Of a stretch of 64,000 nucleotides of DNA, positions 33,661-45,745 are shown piece by piece. Below the pieces are notes generated by a model, which was given only the letters and a program-made list of their open reading frames with translations, was not told the origin of the DNA and ran no database searches. Origin of the DNA: Rhodocollybia butyracea (Eukaryota; Basidiomycota; Agaricomycetes; Agaricales; Omphalotaceae). The stretch lies in contig JADNRY010000157.1 in NCBI GenBank assembly GCA_015501585.1, positions 83,230 through 147,229 on the forward strand. The letters run 5' to 3'. Made by a program: the position numbers and the translations under genes. How positions within the stretch are numbered: the first letter of the stretch is position 1; each line of letters begins with the position of its first letter.

Positions 33661-35053
33661 AACTGTAATGCAAGCCAACAATTTGACGAATATCCATGTC
33701 CAGGCTATCAGACCATCAGCTATCAATGGCAAAGCTATTTTGAGAAGATGTACCTGTGTCTAGAAAAGTCATCAACTTGCTGCGACTTCCTGCTGAGAAA
33801 ACTTTGCATCTCCTCTTCAGAAACATTTCGGAATAATATACTATGCAAGGTATCATCGACCCTGTCCATCACGGCCTTCGATAAACAATACACGTAGTAC
33901 AACGATGGTTTTTGGTAGATGATGTGTTCTGACGTATAATGGCCACGAAGACCTGGGGGAGCATCAAGCCCTAGGGTGGCCCATACTTCAACTTCTAATT
34001 CAAGTGCCCAGGAGTTCACCTTGATGAGCGGACTGCCCATCAAATATTCGTATCGAAGGAGAGAAGGAATGATTGGATTTGGATAGAAGGATGAATAAAT
34101 CCAAGGGACATCTTTTGCAGGATCTTGTGGTTCCTCTATGATGGAAAGAGGTATTCTCCAAGCAGCGCTGTCATTGAGATGCTCTCTTGAGAGACATAAA
34201 AATATTTCTCGAGTTCACTGTTAGCAAACTGAGGCTCTGAGGAGCTCAAGCCTGTTGGCGGTGATACTGTGCGACTTCTCCATAGTGTCCCGTCTCCGTT
34301 TACCATGCGGTAACCACGATCAACATACTTTTGGCGGGCGTCGTCGCGTTCAGGTCCTTCGTTCGAGCAGCAGATAAGTGATACCTTATTCTGAAGGGCT
34401 CAAGGGTATAGCGAGTAGGCATGAGAATGTGAAATCACATTCATCACAATTGCTAAACAGAAGTATGAGCTTGTTATATAAACTGTCCATATCGATCTCC
34501 ACATACTTGAATGGAAATTGAGAATTATATCCAGCGCTGAGTTGCAAGCCGTGATAAGTTGGATCTTCATCCCTGCTTTGACAAAATTATAGACGCCCGC
34601 AAATCCACGACCATCTGGATAATCGTGGTTGGGATACCCACGCATCTTTCTCGCCCCTTCTGCTACAGCTACGTCGAAGTCTGGATGGTCGACAAATTCG
34701 TATTGGCACCATATCAGAAATTTGCCAACAATTGAACTGTAACGGTGCTCCACATAAAGATCGAGGTCAGAGGTACTAAACCGTGGGTCGCAGCGAGAAC
34801 GGCGAATGAAAAGCTGAAGGGCGGTTGAGCCTGAAATCAGAAGTCCGGTGAACGCCTGAATAATTCGAAACTGATTAGTTTGCGCTGCGGTGAAAAACGG
34901 CTCCAAAATGGCGAAAATTGAGTACGCGCGGAGCAGATACCCCAGAACAACTCTGTGCAAGGACTTTGAGGTTCTGGAGAATGCGATGAGTTCCCGAGCA
35001 TTCAAACAGTCAAGAACTGCGTCTTCAGCAGTGGATGGACTGAGAAAAATCAA
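33661..35053 (-). CDS. F-box-like protein with nucleotidyltransferase-like motif
   Basis: The start at 35053 (MIFLSPSTAEDAVLDCLNAR) leads into an F-box-like helix pair (ELIAFSRTSKSLHRVVLGYL) and then ISGSTALQLFIRR followed by STSDLDLYVEHRYSSIVGKF. The GS...DLDxYV arrangement is the pattern of the nucleotidyltransferase fold found in many basidiomycete F-box-type proteins. The frame is good to about 34500 (QLITACNSALDIILNFHSS), after which introns are needed; later exons read DAPPGLRGHYTSEHIIYQKP near 33960 and RHRYIFSK at about 33740. The expected role would be substrate recognition in a ubiquitin ligase, but catalytic residues of a transferase are not all visible. Exon borders after 34500 are unresolved. 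Confidence 0.6.
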
Positions 35054-37100
35054 TCACAAATAAAACCGATGTTATCAAGAGAAACCTACAGTATCAGAGG
35101 CATATGAGTACACAGAAAATGAAAACGTTACTTGGCTCTCTTAAATTAGTCTTCAAGTTTGCACATGTGATTGTCTTCACCTATGGGACAGGAATCGATA
35201 TCCAGAAAATCAGTTTCTGATAGTCATTTCCAAAAGAAGAAAGGAAAAAAACTGAGAGAAATTGGCGCTATGTTTTGTACACAGCACGAGATGGCAATCG
35301 ATGACATACATGATATACCGGTTGTAGGTAGAAGATTGGGGCGAAATGACATTTGCCAATGCCCCAAACGGAAACTCAAATGCCTCCTAATGATTGGCGC
35401 ATATCTCCACCAGCTGAGATAAGTTGTACTTCGCTGTACTACGATATCGAGATATTGATAGATATTCAAAATCTTCCGCTTTGTTAGTTCAATCTTTCTA
35501 AAATATGTTTCATCAGAACCAGTATGCCAGTCAGACCAAGTTTGTATCAATCTGTCAGTTAATCAATCCGCATTTATATTTTTGTGCATGGCTAATACGG
35601 TCAGTGAAATCCGTCTTGTTCAACCTATTGGTTGATAAAAAGATTCAGGTGGTTATAAATGTCATTCATCACATTGAATCTATTCCGCCCATAGATTACA
35701 TGTATCCTCTTCCCCCTGCCGTGGACCAGGTACTTACAGCAATCAGGACGCTGTCCACCTACTTTTCGCAAATTCCCATCTTCTAAAATCGATATGCTCT
35801 GGCGAAGGGGTACTGGCTTGAAATTTCCCCTTGGATCACCGCCCTTCTACGCACAAGGGATGGTTACAAAGGCCCCATTAAAATCTTCAACCAGACCATT
35901 CTCGATACTTGGAATCGGTTCATAGTAATCATATACGATTTCACCCGAAAACCGGCATTTTACGCTCTAACTAGAGCGCATCCCAGGGATCATAGAGGTG
36001 AGTACCCAAGCGTGGGTCTTAGCCCTTATAATACATTGGGAAGCATCTGTGCTCGAGGCTGCAGTCAAAATTTTTACTCGAATCTTCGCTGATGTTCCCA
36101 AGAAGACGTCGTATCCGATGACTTGCCACAGGTACTCTTCTTTTGAGGTGCGGATGAAAGCTTCTTGCGAATTCAGCGATTAGTCCTGCATTGCATCACC
36201 AAATGAAAAGCCAGGGACTCCTGCTGATGATAACCACGTATGGGCTCACCAAATAAAGTACGCCAGATCCCCGTTCTTATCAGCTGTTCAACTCGCTGAG
36301 TTCTTTCTGTTTCTAATGCCGGGCGGTCCAAACTGGACATCGTATGCACTTAACGCTGAGGTTCCGATATACCTTTTGCCCAAGACCCTGGCTTGGCTGG
36401 ATAATCTGCAGAGTCATGGCTAGGTGCACAACCGGAAACAACCCTCTGGCGATTGGATTGGATTCTCCCTGCCTGCAGCAATTCTCAGCCAGTAGAGGTC
36501 ATCTGTGAGGTTGAAATCACACACACTGAGCTTATATGAGTTCAATGAGATACTGATAAGAGAAAACGAAATACTCAGCGAACACTTGAAGTATTTCTGT
36601 AAATTGTATGCCAAGTCATTTAGAAGATAAAATATTCAGGACGATTTGGTTGAGAGAACTGTTTGTGGCTGAATTGAATATCTGCCAAGCAGAGAATTAC
36701 TGACTATGCCAATACTATCAACCCAGTATGGCCCTATCACCTACCATGGGCCTTGACTAAGAAAGGTTGGGTTGCACTGCTAGACTACAGAAAGACATGT
36801 TATTATTACATTCTAGGCTTCTTGTAGTAAGTACTAGTTGTAGGGGGTAAACTTGATGACTTTTTGCGCTCTTTAGCTCTTTGGCACCCAAATCACTAAA
36901 TCTGCCAGAATTTTCCCAGAAAATTTGCTCTGAGCCTGGGTCAAAGGCATCCATTTTTGCCCACCCTTGGACCTAAGATGAGGTCAAAATTGACCCAGAT
37001 TTGTCTGAATCTGGATCTCTAATGTCCACCTATTATCAGGGGTCCTGTTATCACTACTATTTCCTTTTATTAATCTTGTTAGTGACTTGCTCACATTCAA
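35054..37100. other. Region with unresolved coding fragments
   Basis: Plus-strand segments at 35505-35786 (INVIHHIESIPPIDYMYPLP) and about 35790-36000 (DGYKGPIKIFNQTILDTWNR, TRKPAFYALTRAHPRD) look protein-like and are separated by possible introns, but no start, end or family could be fixed. It may be one small gene. From 36430 onward I see no coding evidence. Confidence 0.35.
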
Positions 37101-37189
37101 GTTATATGTCCCATAGGCTGCAGATGTTTTCTTATGACTTCCATAGCTAGGGAAAGTCACTTAACCCAGTCAGCTTCTTGCTATGTTCA

Positions 37190-37501
37190 AGCCAACTCAA
37201 GTTAATCTGACATATATACTCAGGTCAACTTAGGCTAACTTGAGTCAACTCAAAGTTGGGGCTTGAGTAAGCCTTATACTCAAGTCAACCTGAAGTTGGC
37301 ATATGTGCCTAAGTCAACTCAGGTTAACTCAAGCCAACCTGAAGTTGGGGCTTGAATTGGCCTTATACTTAAGTCAGCTCAGGCTACTCAAGTCAACCTG
37401 AAGTTGGCAAATGTACTCAAGTTAACTCAAGTCAACCTGGAGTTGGGATAAGTACTCAAGTCAACTTAAGTCAACTTAAGTATTTTAGACTTTTCCTGAT
37501 G
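37190..37501. repeat. Degenerate tandem repeat ending in a MITE-like terminus
   Basis: The stretch is made of imperfect copies of AACTCAAGTCAACCTGAAGTTGG and shorter CAAGTCAACTT units. It ends at 37489-37501 with CTTTTCCTGATG, the same 12-bp terminus as the two palindromic elements at 37746 and 44454, directly against Copia-derived sequence. The matching left end (CATCAGGAAAAG) is not found upstream, so the element is truncated or its other end has decayed. Confidence 0.5.
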
Positions 37502-37649
37502 TAGATTCCTTTGCTCTTAGGTATCCATTTACATTATTGGACCAAGGCAGGAGATTAGAAACAGCGGGGTTGTTGAGCCGCGCCAGCGACAAGCCCGAAA
37601 ACTTAATCACTACACTAACATGTATATAGTATTCTAATAATACATAACA

Positions 37650-38591
37650 TACTCGTCTATCAAAGGAACGAGCAGGCCATAGAAGTTCTATTTCTTTTGA
37701 TTCGATGTGTTCTCTGATATAATGATATTGTAGTATATCAATATGCATCAGGAAAAGCCGTTTTTGCCTAGGTGGCCCCAGAGTGGCCTAAAGCAAACTA
37801 GGTGACCTATGAATCCCATGGCATCCTAGGAATTTGGGCTCGTCCCTTGCCAGTCAAGGCTCTTGAGGATTCCCTAGGGTATCCTAGGCAAACCCAGGGC
37901 AAGCCTAGGTTTGCCCAGGTTTGCCCAGGTGTTCCCCAGGTGTTCCCCAGGAGCACCTGAGCAAACCTGAGCAAACCTAGGCTTGCCTAGGGAATCCTCA
38001 AGAGCCTTGACTGGCAAGGGATGAGCCCAAATTCCTAGGATGCCATAGGATTCATAGGTCACCTAGTTTGCTTTAGGCCACTCTGGGGTCACCTAGGCAA
38101 AAACGGCTTTTCCTGATGTGCTTGGTTCTTCTTTCTTGTACAGGATTAGATCCCAGAAAGATTGATCCTTGATTATCACCACATAAGGGCAATACAGCAA
38201 TAGTAATTCCAATCTCAGAAAAGAGAGACTTGAGCCACATGAGTTGTCTACATGAATCAGATAAAGCCATGTATTCTGCTTCAGTCGGTGAAAGAGCAAC
38301 TGTTTTCTGTTTGTGAGAAGTCCAGCAGATTGGGCCTGTGGCAAGTTTGATAATCATCCCAGTGTGGGATTTTCGATCATCTGGATCTGACACCCAGTCA
38401 GAATCACAATAGGCTAAGAAGCCATGGTCAGATCTACCATCAAAGACAAGTACGTAAGTAGAAGTCCCAATTAAGTAGCGCACAATGTAAAGTGCTTTGG
38501 CCAGGTGGTTTGGGTTTGGATTCGTCGAATACTGTGAGCATTTTATAACGGCATAAGCAATATCAGGTTGTGTGCCTAACATTAGATACAA
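37650..38591 (-). pseudogene. Copia RNase H, split by a MITE-like element
   Basis: 38591-38121 encodes MYLMLGTQPDIAYAVIKCSQ, SHKQKTVALSPTEAEYMALS and LPLCGDNQGSIFLGSNP, the usual Copia RNase H series, up to RRTKH. It is cut by the element at 37746-38118, after which IDILQYHYIREHIESKEIEL continues in frame. The text then becomes unrelated after about 37680, so the C terminus is missing. Confidence 0.8.
37746..38118. mobile_element. Palindromic MITE-like element, copy 1 (373 bp)
   Basis: Begins CATCAGGAAAAGCCG and ends with its reverse complement; inverted similarity continues for most of each half (about 150 bp), leaving a centre of short AGGTTTGCCCAGG-type repeats. It is flanked by TG on both sides (37744-37745, 38119-38120). 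Removing the element and one TG restores the Copia RNase H frame, which shows it is an insertion with a 2-bp duplication. Confidence 0.85.
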
Positions 38592-38609
38592 TAAAGATCC
38601 AATTACGCT

Positions 38610-41162
38610 TCAGTGGAAGCATTGTCTTAGTTTGGCATCTATACGTCCAGTGTTTGCACGAGGAACCCAGGATGAAGGTAATGGGGTTGGGGTGGCTTTG
38701 GCGTTAGTCAATCCAAAATGTTCTATGACCTTTCGAAGGTAGGGCTGTTGGTCAAGTGTTAAGACATGTTTGGAACAATCCCATGTAATTCGCATTCCAA
38801 GGAACTCAGTTGGTTCTCCTAGATCACAACATTCCCATAATTTCATAAACTTGTTTTTCTTTTTAAGAACAAGATCTTTGTCCTTGCCAAGAAAGAGTGC
38901 ATCATTAACATAGATGATGGCAGTTACGGTTTTGCCATTTGATTTAAAGACATTATTTGGGTATTTACATATAGGTATGCAAAAGGTGCTATAAAACAGC
39001 CTAACAAAAACACTACCGCGCCTAACCAGACTATCGATATGTAAGGGAGCGAGGGCGGGTTGTCAGAAGGGAAAGTCTTGTAATATCAGATGTACGCGCG
39101 CGACTGCTCCAAGTTCAAGACTGTAGCACTAATGTGGGTAACTAAGCTTAGACAACTCTTAGAACTAAGTCGAGAGAAGCCTAGTTGGGTGTACAAGTGT
39201 ACAAGGGAACCAGATGTGTATGTCCAAATCAATTAACCAAAACCAAAACCAATACAACAAAACTAAGATTCTCCTAGGCAAACTCTGGCACTAGCTGCTG
39301 TGATGCCATAAAGTCCTCGACCAAACTCTGGGCCAAGCTACAATATTGTGAGTGAACTTAATCACTAGGAACTTGTACCACAATCTTAGTGGCTCGTCTA
39401 ACTTCGTGAAGAAGTCAACTAAGGAGCCCTCACTCTGGAGCCAAATAATCCCTTACTAGAAGCCGTCCCCTCTAAGGAAGCAACTAGATTTGAGTTGACC
39501 TGGAGTTCAAGAGAACTCTACACACTTAAATTCGATCAAGATATAAATGGGCTTTGGGAAGCGGGTGAAGTTAGATTACTTTCTAAAGATCACCAAGTCA
39601 GGAGGCGTCACGCTACTGATCCTGTGGGGATGTTCTACAGAGCACTGGTCTTAGCAGTCAAGTCAAGGGCAAGAAACTTGTCTTATTGAATAAATATGTC
39701 TGGCTTATATACTGAGTAGAGAGAGTTTAATACGAAAAATAGATGAAACAGATACAGAGAGAGATGGAAAGAGAGTGGAACAGAGGAATCTGGCTCGGAA
39801 AGGAAACTCCAGCCTATATATGGTACACACGATAAAGAAATAGTCCATTCTTGGGTATATATCAGAGGTAAAATATGATTTTGTGAGGATTAACATAGTT
39901 TTAAGGTGTTTTGATCCAAGCAAGGTTTCTCCAGTTACTCCACAATTCTCCAGGGTCAGGAGTACCTTTACGCTTCATGATCACTCGCCGCCTGGTTTCC
40001 CTTGGGTGAGTTTCATTCTATTCCTCGGATAGTTCTGTCCATCCTGAGTGTAATTAACATTCTCTCGAGAAGGCCTGTTGTCTAGCTTTCCAACGACACC
40101 ACTTATGATAGTCTCGAGCAACTGCACTGAGCATGTACAAGTGATTCCCGATAGTCGGCTTTAACGGATAAGACCTCCTGTGTATGATTTCTAAGATCAA
40201 ATGTTTCGATTTGCCAAGGCTATCCCGGCGCATAGCTTTCCGTAGGACCACTAAGCATGTTTCTATTGTCTTCATGGTTACAACCGGTGCCATGAATAGA
40301 CCTCTACGGTTTCCTTGGGATTGTTCTGGTCCATTGTTACGGACTGTAAAGTCCACATCTTAACATAGCTTGTTGGGGGTCTTAGTGCGAGGGATGCCTT
40401 CCCTCATAATTCCTTCCCTCGAGTAACACGTTGGCTTAGTACTTATCCTGCTTCAAGATGTCCTGTAGTTTAAAGAGTATGCACTCTTGGGTATAACTAG
40501 ATTGACAATCTAGCATTACATCTCCGGGCAGCCCAGGTATCCTCGCTAGCTTAGCTCTAGGCTACACTTGTGGGTGTACCTTCACAGCTCGCTGAGTATT
40601 ATTGTTAAGTTCTTTGCCTCGGCAACAGCTATCACGCTCGGGCTCTGTATAACTCTCTTATTGCATTGTATAATTCATACAAAATGTCAAAATGTATGGT
40701 TACATGCCTTAGGCCGATATTAGGCCTAATAACGTATACACCAGCATCTGGAGAGCAGCGCTTAAATCCCAATTTTCCCATGGAGGCATTACATTCCTTC
40801 CACCAGGATAAGCTAGCTTGTTTCAGTCCGTATAATGCACAATGTAACCGCCATACTTTTGGTGTGCCTTCTTTAATGAAGTCTTTAGGTTGTTCCATGT
40901 ATATCTCTTCATCTAGCTTGCCATAAAGAAAAGCCTGTTTGATGTCAAGAGCCTGGATTTCCCAGTCCTCTAATGCAGCTAATGCTAGGAGAGTTCGTAC
41001 AGTTTCAAACCGGGTGACTGGTGAGAACAACTCATTATAATCCACACCTTCTACTTGTGAAAAACCTTTTGCTATGAGTTGGGCTTTATAGTAGCGACAA
41101 TCCCATTTTTTAGTAAAAAACCCATCGACAATGGATAGGTTTGCGACCTTTTGGTAAATCAA
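38610..41162 (-). pseudogene. Copia reverse transcriptase, split by an insertion
   Basis: 41110-40740 encodes KAQLIAKGFSQVEGVDYNEL, LDIKQAFLYGKLDEEIYMEQ and LYGLKQASLSWW, the N-terminal half of Copia reverse transcriptase, up to PDAGVYVIRP. The second half resumes near 38960 as NGKTVTAIIYVNDALFLGKD and runs through EPTEFLGMRITWDCSKHVLT to 38610. The YxDD catalytic box reads YVND, so the first catalytic Asp is Asn. Between the halves lies about 1.77 kb of unrelated sequence. Confidence 0.8.
38965..40735. mobile_element. Insertion of about 1.77 kb in the Copia reverse transcriptase
   Basis: Copia-coding text stops at about 40735 and resumes at about 38965. The insert has no LTR pair or inverted ends I could confirm; TGTAAGGGAGCGAGGGCGG at 39042 looks like the start of an LTR. 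On its minus strand 40356-39905 is one frame with two stops, ending KRKGTPDPGELWSNWRNLAW, so a small protein was once encoded. It may be a solo or non-autonomous LTR element of another family. Confidence 0.45.
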
Positions 41163-41186
41163 CTACTTCAAAGACATTTTGTTTCT

Positions 41187-42713
41187 TCAAACCATTGATC
41201 TCATCTTTGCATGCTTGATCCCATTTCTTTCTTTCAGCAGATGGTAAATTGGAGAAATCCAATTATCAGAATTATTCCTAGCGGCTTCGTGTTTAGCCGG
41301 TATCATTTCACTGTCAAGATCTGTGATAAAAGATGATTCTTCTAGAGAATCAGAGATTGCTTGCAAAAGAAGGTATTTTTGTAATTCAACTCCCCCTTCC
41401 TGAGCTAGTTTAGTCAGAAGTGCTTCCTCTTCTATGTCAGAATTGGGAGTAGCGCCAGGTGGTGGCGGTGTGACCATACAGTCATCAGGATTCAATGGAT
41501 GTAGTGGTGGAACCAGTGGCGGAACTTGATCAGGAACTATATTGCAAGCAGGCACAAGTCCACATCTAGCGTGTCCAAAGCACTCAGCACATCCTTCACG
41601 ATCAGCTTGTCGGCTCCAAGTGCCAGGTGTGGGTATCATGCCAGGGTGCAAGGGTGCACGGCGTTCTCTAGTGGGGTTCACACGTTTCCATGCTTCAATG
41701 TCTTTGGGACGGTAGCTGAATGGATTAGGATTGGGAGCAGGTGGTGAAGGGTCTCTTGCTTGAGGTGGAGGGGTGGGTGATTGAGATGGTACCGGAGGAT
41801 TGGGATTTGGAGCATCATCATCACCAGGCAGATCTGGATCTGGGCCAGCTGGTGGACTGTGCGGTCCATTATCCGGTTCAGTAAACAGTTGTGGTTGATC
41901 TTCCGGGAATTCCGGATCAAATGGAATGTCTGCACCATTACCATTTGAAGGTTGCGAAGGTTTCACAGGCATGGGGGCAACAGGTATAGTGGGTTTTACT
42001 CCAGAATCAGATTCGGGTCTGCACCATGGAAACCATTTCTCATAGAAGGTTCCTTGTGCAGCATGCACTATGGAATTATTGCTACACATGAATAGATATC
42101 CTTTGCTTCCTTGGTCATATCCAATGAAAGTCATTGCTTCAGAGTGTGGGGATTGTTTATTTTTTCGCTTGTCAATAGGAATAAAGACATAAGCACCACA
42201 GCCAAAGGTTCTGAAGTACAAGACGTCAGGCTTCTTTTTAAGAAAACCTTCAACTGGTGTCTTCCAGTTCAATCGACGGATTGGTGTGCAGTTGTACACA
42301 TGTATTCCTGTGGAATATGAAAATTGCCACCAGGACTCCAGGCAGCATGTATGGTGTTGCATGGCTTCAGATTTTTCCATGAGTGTACGGTTGATATGTT
42401 CTGCTCTACCATTCTGTTGATGAACATAAGGTGCGGACATTTGAATATCAGTACCCTCAGACTTGAGAAAGGAAGTAAATTCCTTTGAGATAAGTTCTCC
42501 CCCTCGATCAATGTGGAAATGCACAAGTTTGCATCCAGTTTGTTTTTCAGCCCAAGATTTGAAATCCTTGAAGGCTTGAAACGCTTCTGATTTTTGTCGC
42601 AGCATGATCAAAGTAGCATAAGAAGAGCAGTCATCCAGCAGAGTGATCACAAATTTGAATTTATGATAGGAGATGGTTGGAATTTCAACCAAATCTGCGT
42701 GAATTAAATCCAT
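41187..42713 (-). pseudogene. Copia integrase domain and linker
   Basis: The core reads MDLIHADL (first Asp), FHIDRGGELISKEF (second Asp) and HQQNGRAEHINRTLMEKSEA (the Glu), giving the DDE triad of Copia integrases. The zinc-binding part lies upstream of the TGA at 42728. A Pro/Asp-rich linker follows (about 42000-41400), as usual before the reverse transcriptase. The frame is lost near 41215, where the next frame reads EINGLKKQNVFEVVDLPKG. Confidence 0.8.
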
Positions 42714-42725
42714 AGGATTGGATGC

Positions 42726-44997
42726 TCATTTCTCGGACTTAGGATATGCTTTGGAGGCAGCCTTTCCAAGCACGCAGCCTTTGCATGGGGATTCTTTATC
42801 TGGTATCGACAACTTAGGTAGTCTCTTGACATTTCCAGGAGCATTGCGTAATACAACATCACCAGGATGTGCAAAACGGTTATGCCAGGTGTTAAAATCA
42901 TTAGGAGATGATATCATGTCTATCTCAGATTTCACTACATTGGCCTTTAGCCAGTGAATATTATCCCTGTCGTTATTGGGATATAAGGTCATGATTATTG
43001 AGTCATTATCTGTCTTATGAATAACTGATTTCTCAACGTTAATAGTTGTGTAACAACCCTGTTGATTTAATAAACCAACAGATAGAAGTTGGTGTGTGCA
43101 ATGCGGTTGGTAAAACACTGGGTGTAACTTAGTCATGAGGATTTTTCCTTCACCATTGTCATGCCTTATGTAGACTGTTCCAGCACCTTCAATAAAGGTT
43201 GATGTACATTCATCAGCAGTCTGGACAGGTATTGGATGTGTGAATTTTTTATAAGACACAAAGTCTTGCCAATAAGGTGTGAAGTATCCAGATGCACCGG
43301 AATCAAGCAGCCATGTGTTAAGTATCTGACTAAGGTTCTTATTCGTACCATGCACATCATTAGAAACCATTTTATTTAATTTACCCTCACTAGGAGGTAC
43401 AGAGTTCAAGAAGTGTGGAGAATGTGATACATAAGGTCCATTTGGACCATTCAATATTCCAGCCATATTATTAAACATCTGTTGTAATGAGTGCAATTGG
43501 TCAGTGAATTTTTCCTTAAAACTATTAAGGGAAGCTTGCCAGAAAATAAGGCGCTCATCTCCAGAGCCATACATTTCTTTGTAATTGTCGATGTCCATGT
43601 CGACTTTGGTCTGAGGCCAGAGGTGATCAGAGAGATTGACCTCTACTTCCTCAATCTTCATCCTGTCAAGGACAGAGTTGTGGGAGGCTTCACAAAGGAA
43701 GCTGTCATTAATGCGTGAGGCAAGGCAGGTGGCAAAATTAGAGACATTGGAAGTCTCCACTTCAGCCGATTCATGAGCCTTTTCTTTGCCTTTTCCTCCT
43801 TTCTTTCCACCACATGTCTTTTTGTCTTTGTTGGAAGAAGAGGACGAGTCGTTAGAAGGTTTGCTGGCTGGGTAAGGCGCTCCCTTCTTGGTGTCCTTCT
43901 TCTTTTTCTGATCATTCCAAGAAGACTTGGAATCAGATTGATGTTTGACGCCAGAGATGCGTGCTGCAGGCGAGGTAGTGCTGGATTGGTGGCGGTGGTA
44001 CTTGTCCTGAATGATCGGCATGATGTTGGACGGAGTAAGGAGAGCAGCATCTCGAGAAAGGATTGTCATTGCAAGACTATCCCATTGAGTAGGAAGAGCA
44101 GCCAAGAGAATCATAGCTTTTACCGGTTCAGGAAGAATGAGACCAGAGCCATCAAGGCAGGAGAAGGTGGAGTTTAAAGATGCTAGGGCGAGAGTAGGGT
44201 CATTTCTTCCATCGATTTGGAAGTTAATGGCCTCTTTGAAGATGCCAAAAGTGCTGGCAGAGCCGGGCTTGCCATAGATCTTTTTGATTTCTTCCCAGGT
44301 CTTGGCAGATTCAGACTTTATGACAGTAGCCCTGATGTTGTCAGGAAGTCGGAGGGCAATTAAGCCTATGGCTTGGTCATCAAGGCTGTCCCAGTCATCA
44401 ATCTCTTTCTGCTGTTCGGCAGTGGTGGTCTCCACTTCTTTGCCAGACTTGTGCATCAGGAAAAGCCATTTTTGCCTAGGTGACCCCAGAGTGGCCTAAA
44501 GCAAACTAGGTGACCTATGAATCCTATGGCATCCTAGGAATTTGGGCTTGTCCCTTGCCAGTCAAGGCTCTTGAGGATTCCATAGGGTATCCTAGGTTTG
44601 CCCAGGTTTGCCCAGGTTTGCCCAGGTGCTCCCAAAGCTGTCCTGGAGTTTCCCTGGGGCTTCCTAGGATACCCTAGGATACCCTGGGGAATCCTCAAGA
44701 GCCTTGAATGGCAAGGGACAAGCCCAAATTCCTAGGATGCCATAGGATTCATAGGTCACCTAGTTTGCTTTAGGCCACTCTGGGGTCACCTAGGCAAAAA
44801 CAGCTTTTCCTGATGTGAGTGCCAGCAGCAATTTCAGAGGCACTTGCCTTGCGGAATGTTGGTTTGGGGCAAGGGATTTGACCACAAACAACAGACCAGC
44901 AACGAGAGGCTCTAAGGAGCGCAGTCATTGAGCTAGACCAAGAGGGGTAGTTAGCCCCAGTGAGGAGAGGAACACTAGAGAGGTTTGAGAGAGACAT
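42726..44997 (-). pseudogene. Copia gag, protease and GAG-pre-integrase part
   Basis: The start MSLSNLSSVPLLTGANYPSW fits a Copia gag. The frame stops at the MITE-like insertion (44815) and resumes after it (44453) in the same frame. It then carries the gag core (DQAIGLIALRLPDNIR), a Lys/Ser-rich linker without a clear CCHC knuckle, the protease signature WLLDSGASGYF near 43310, and the pre-integrase motif with HNRFAHPGDVV and CKGCVLGK. A TGA at 42728-42726 separates it from the integrase, which continues in the same frame. Confidence 0.8.
44454..44815. mobile_element. Palindromic MITE-like element, copy 2 (362 bp)
   Basis: Same ends and arms as copy 1 (CATCAGGAAAAGCCATTTTT at the left, CTTTTCCTGATG at the right), with differences mainly in the central repeats. 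Flanked by TG at 44452-44453 and 44816-44817; removal with one TG rejoins AAGT and HKSGKEVE in the Copia gag frame. Its ends do not match CACTA, Harbinger or mariner ends that I know. Confidence 0.85.
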
Positions 44998-45745
44998 GTT
45001 TTGATAAGGTTCTGAGAAAAAGTAGAGCAACAGTCAGTGATGTGCTTCCACAAGTTATGAACACAGATCACAACAAAGTCGGAAACCCATGACAAGTGTT
45101 TTCAGTGTTGATCACATATAATTATCCATCCATTTTCCATCCACTGATCCGATCATTCCAATTCGGACTCAGTCACTTAAGTTGATCAGAACACAAATAG
45201 GGTAACTGAATGCCAAGAATATGTGTTCAGTCAACATTCAGATGTGCTTTGCAGCACAATCGAACAGTATTCCTTCAGCATGTGAAGAACTTAGTAAGGC
45301 AAGCAGCAGGTAGGTAATGTGTATGTACAATTATTCTACGAAGGCCAAGAACCCAATGATCATTCAAAGTTTGCCAGCGGATGCACATGAACGCTTTTAT
45401 GACTATTATAGTGGTGACCCCAAGTCTACCTGGCAGGGAATAAAACCCTAAAGGGAATGCCATCACAGCAAAGCCCTTAAACAGTTCGTTTGATCATCGG
45501 GTGCCTATGTAAATACATGTGTGTGTCAGTGTGCAAAGTCATGTATATTTTTGAACAATGCAGGAATGGAGAGAAATGTGATCCATGAATGTTACCATGT
45601 ACCATGACCAGCTATGCACAACACACGAACTCTGTACACTCCAGGAATGAGTGTTGGACATTCTTTGAACACTGTCTAACCAAGTCACTGCAGTAAGCAC
45701 AATGGAGGGCACAACATGTGTTGAAGCAATCCGGGGCCCATAACC

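Noticed and set aside
37874..38062. Short minus-strand frame inside the palindromic element
   Set aside because: It is made of the palindromic arms and central repeats and has no protein-like composition.
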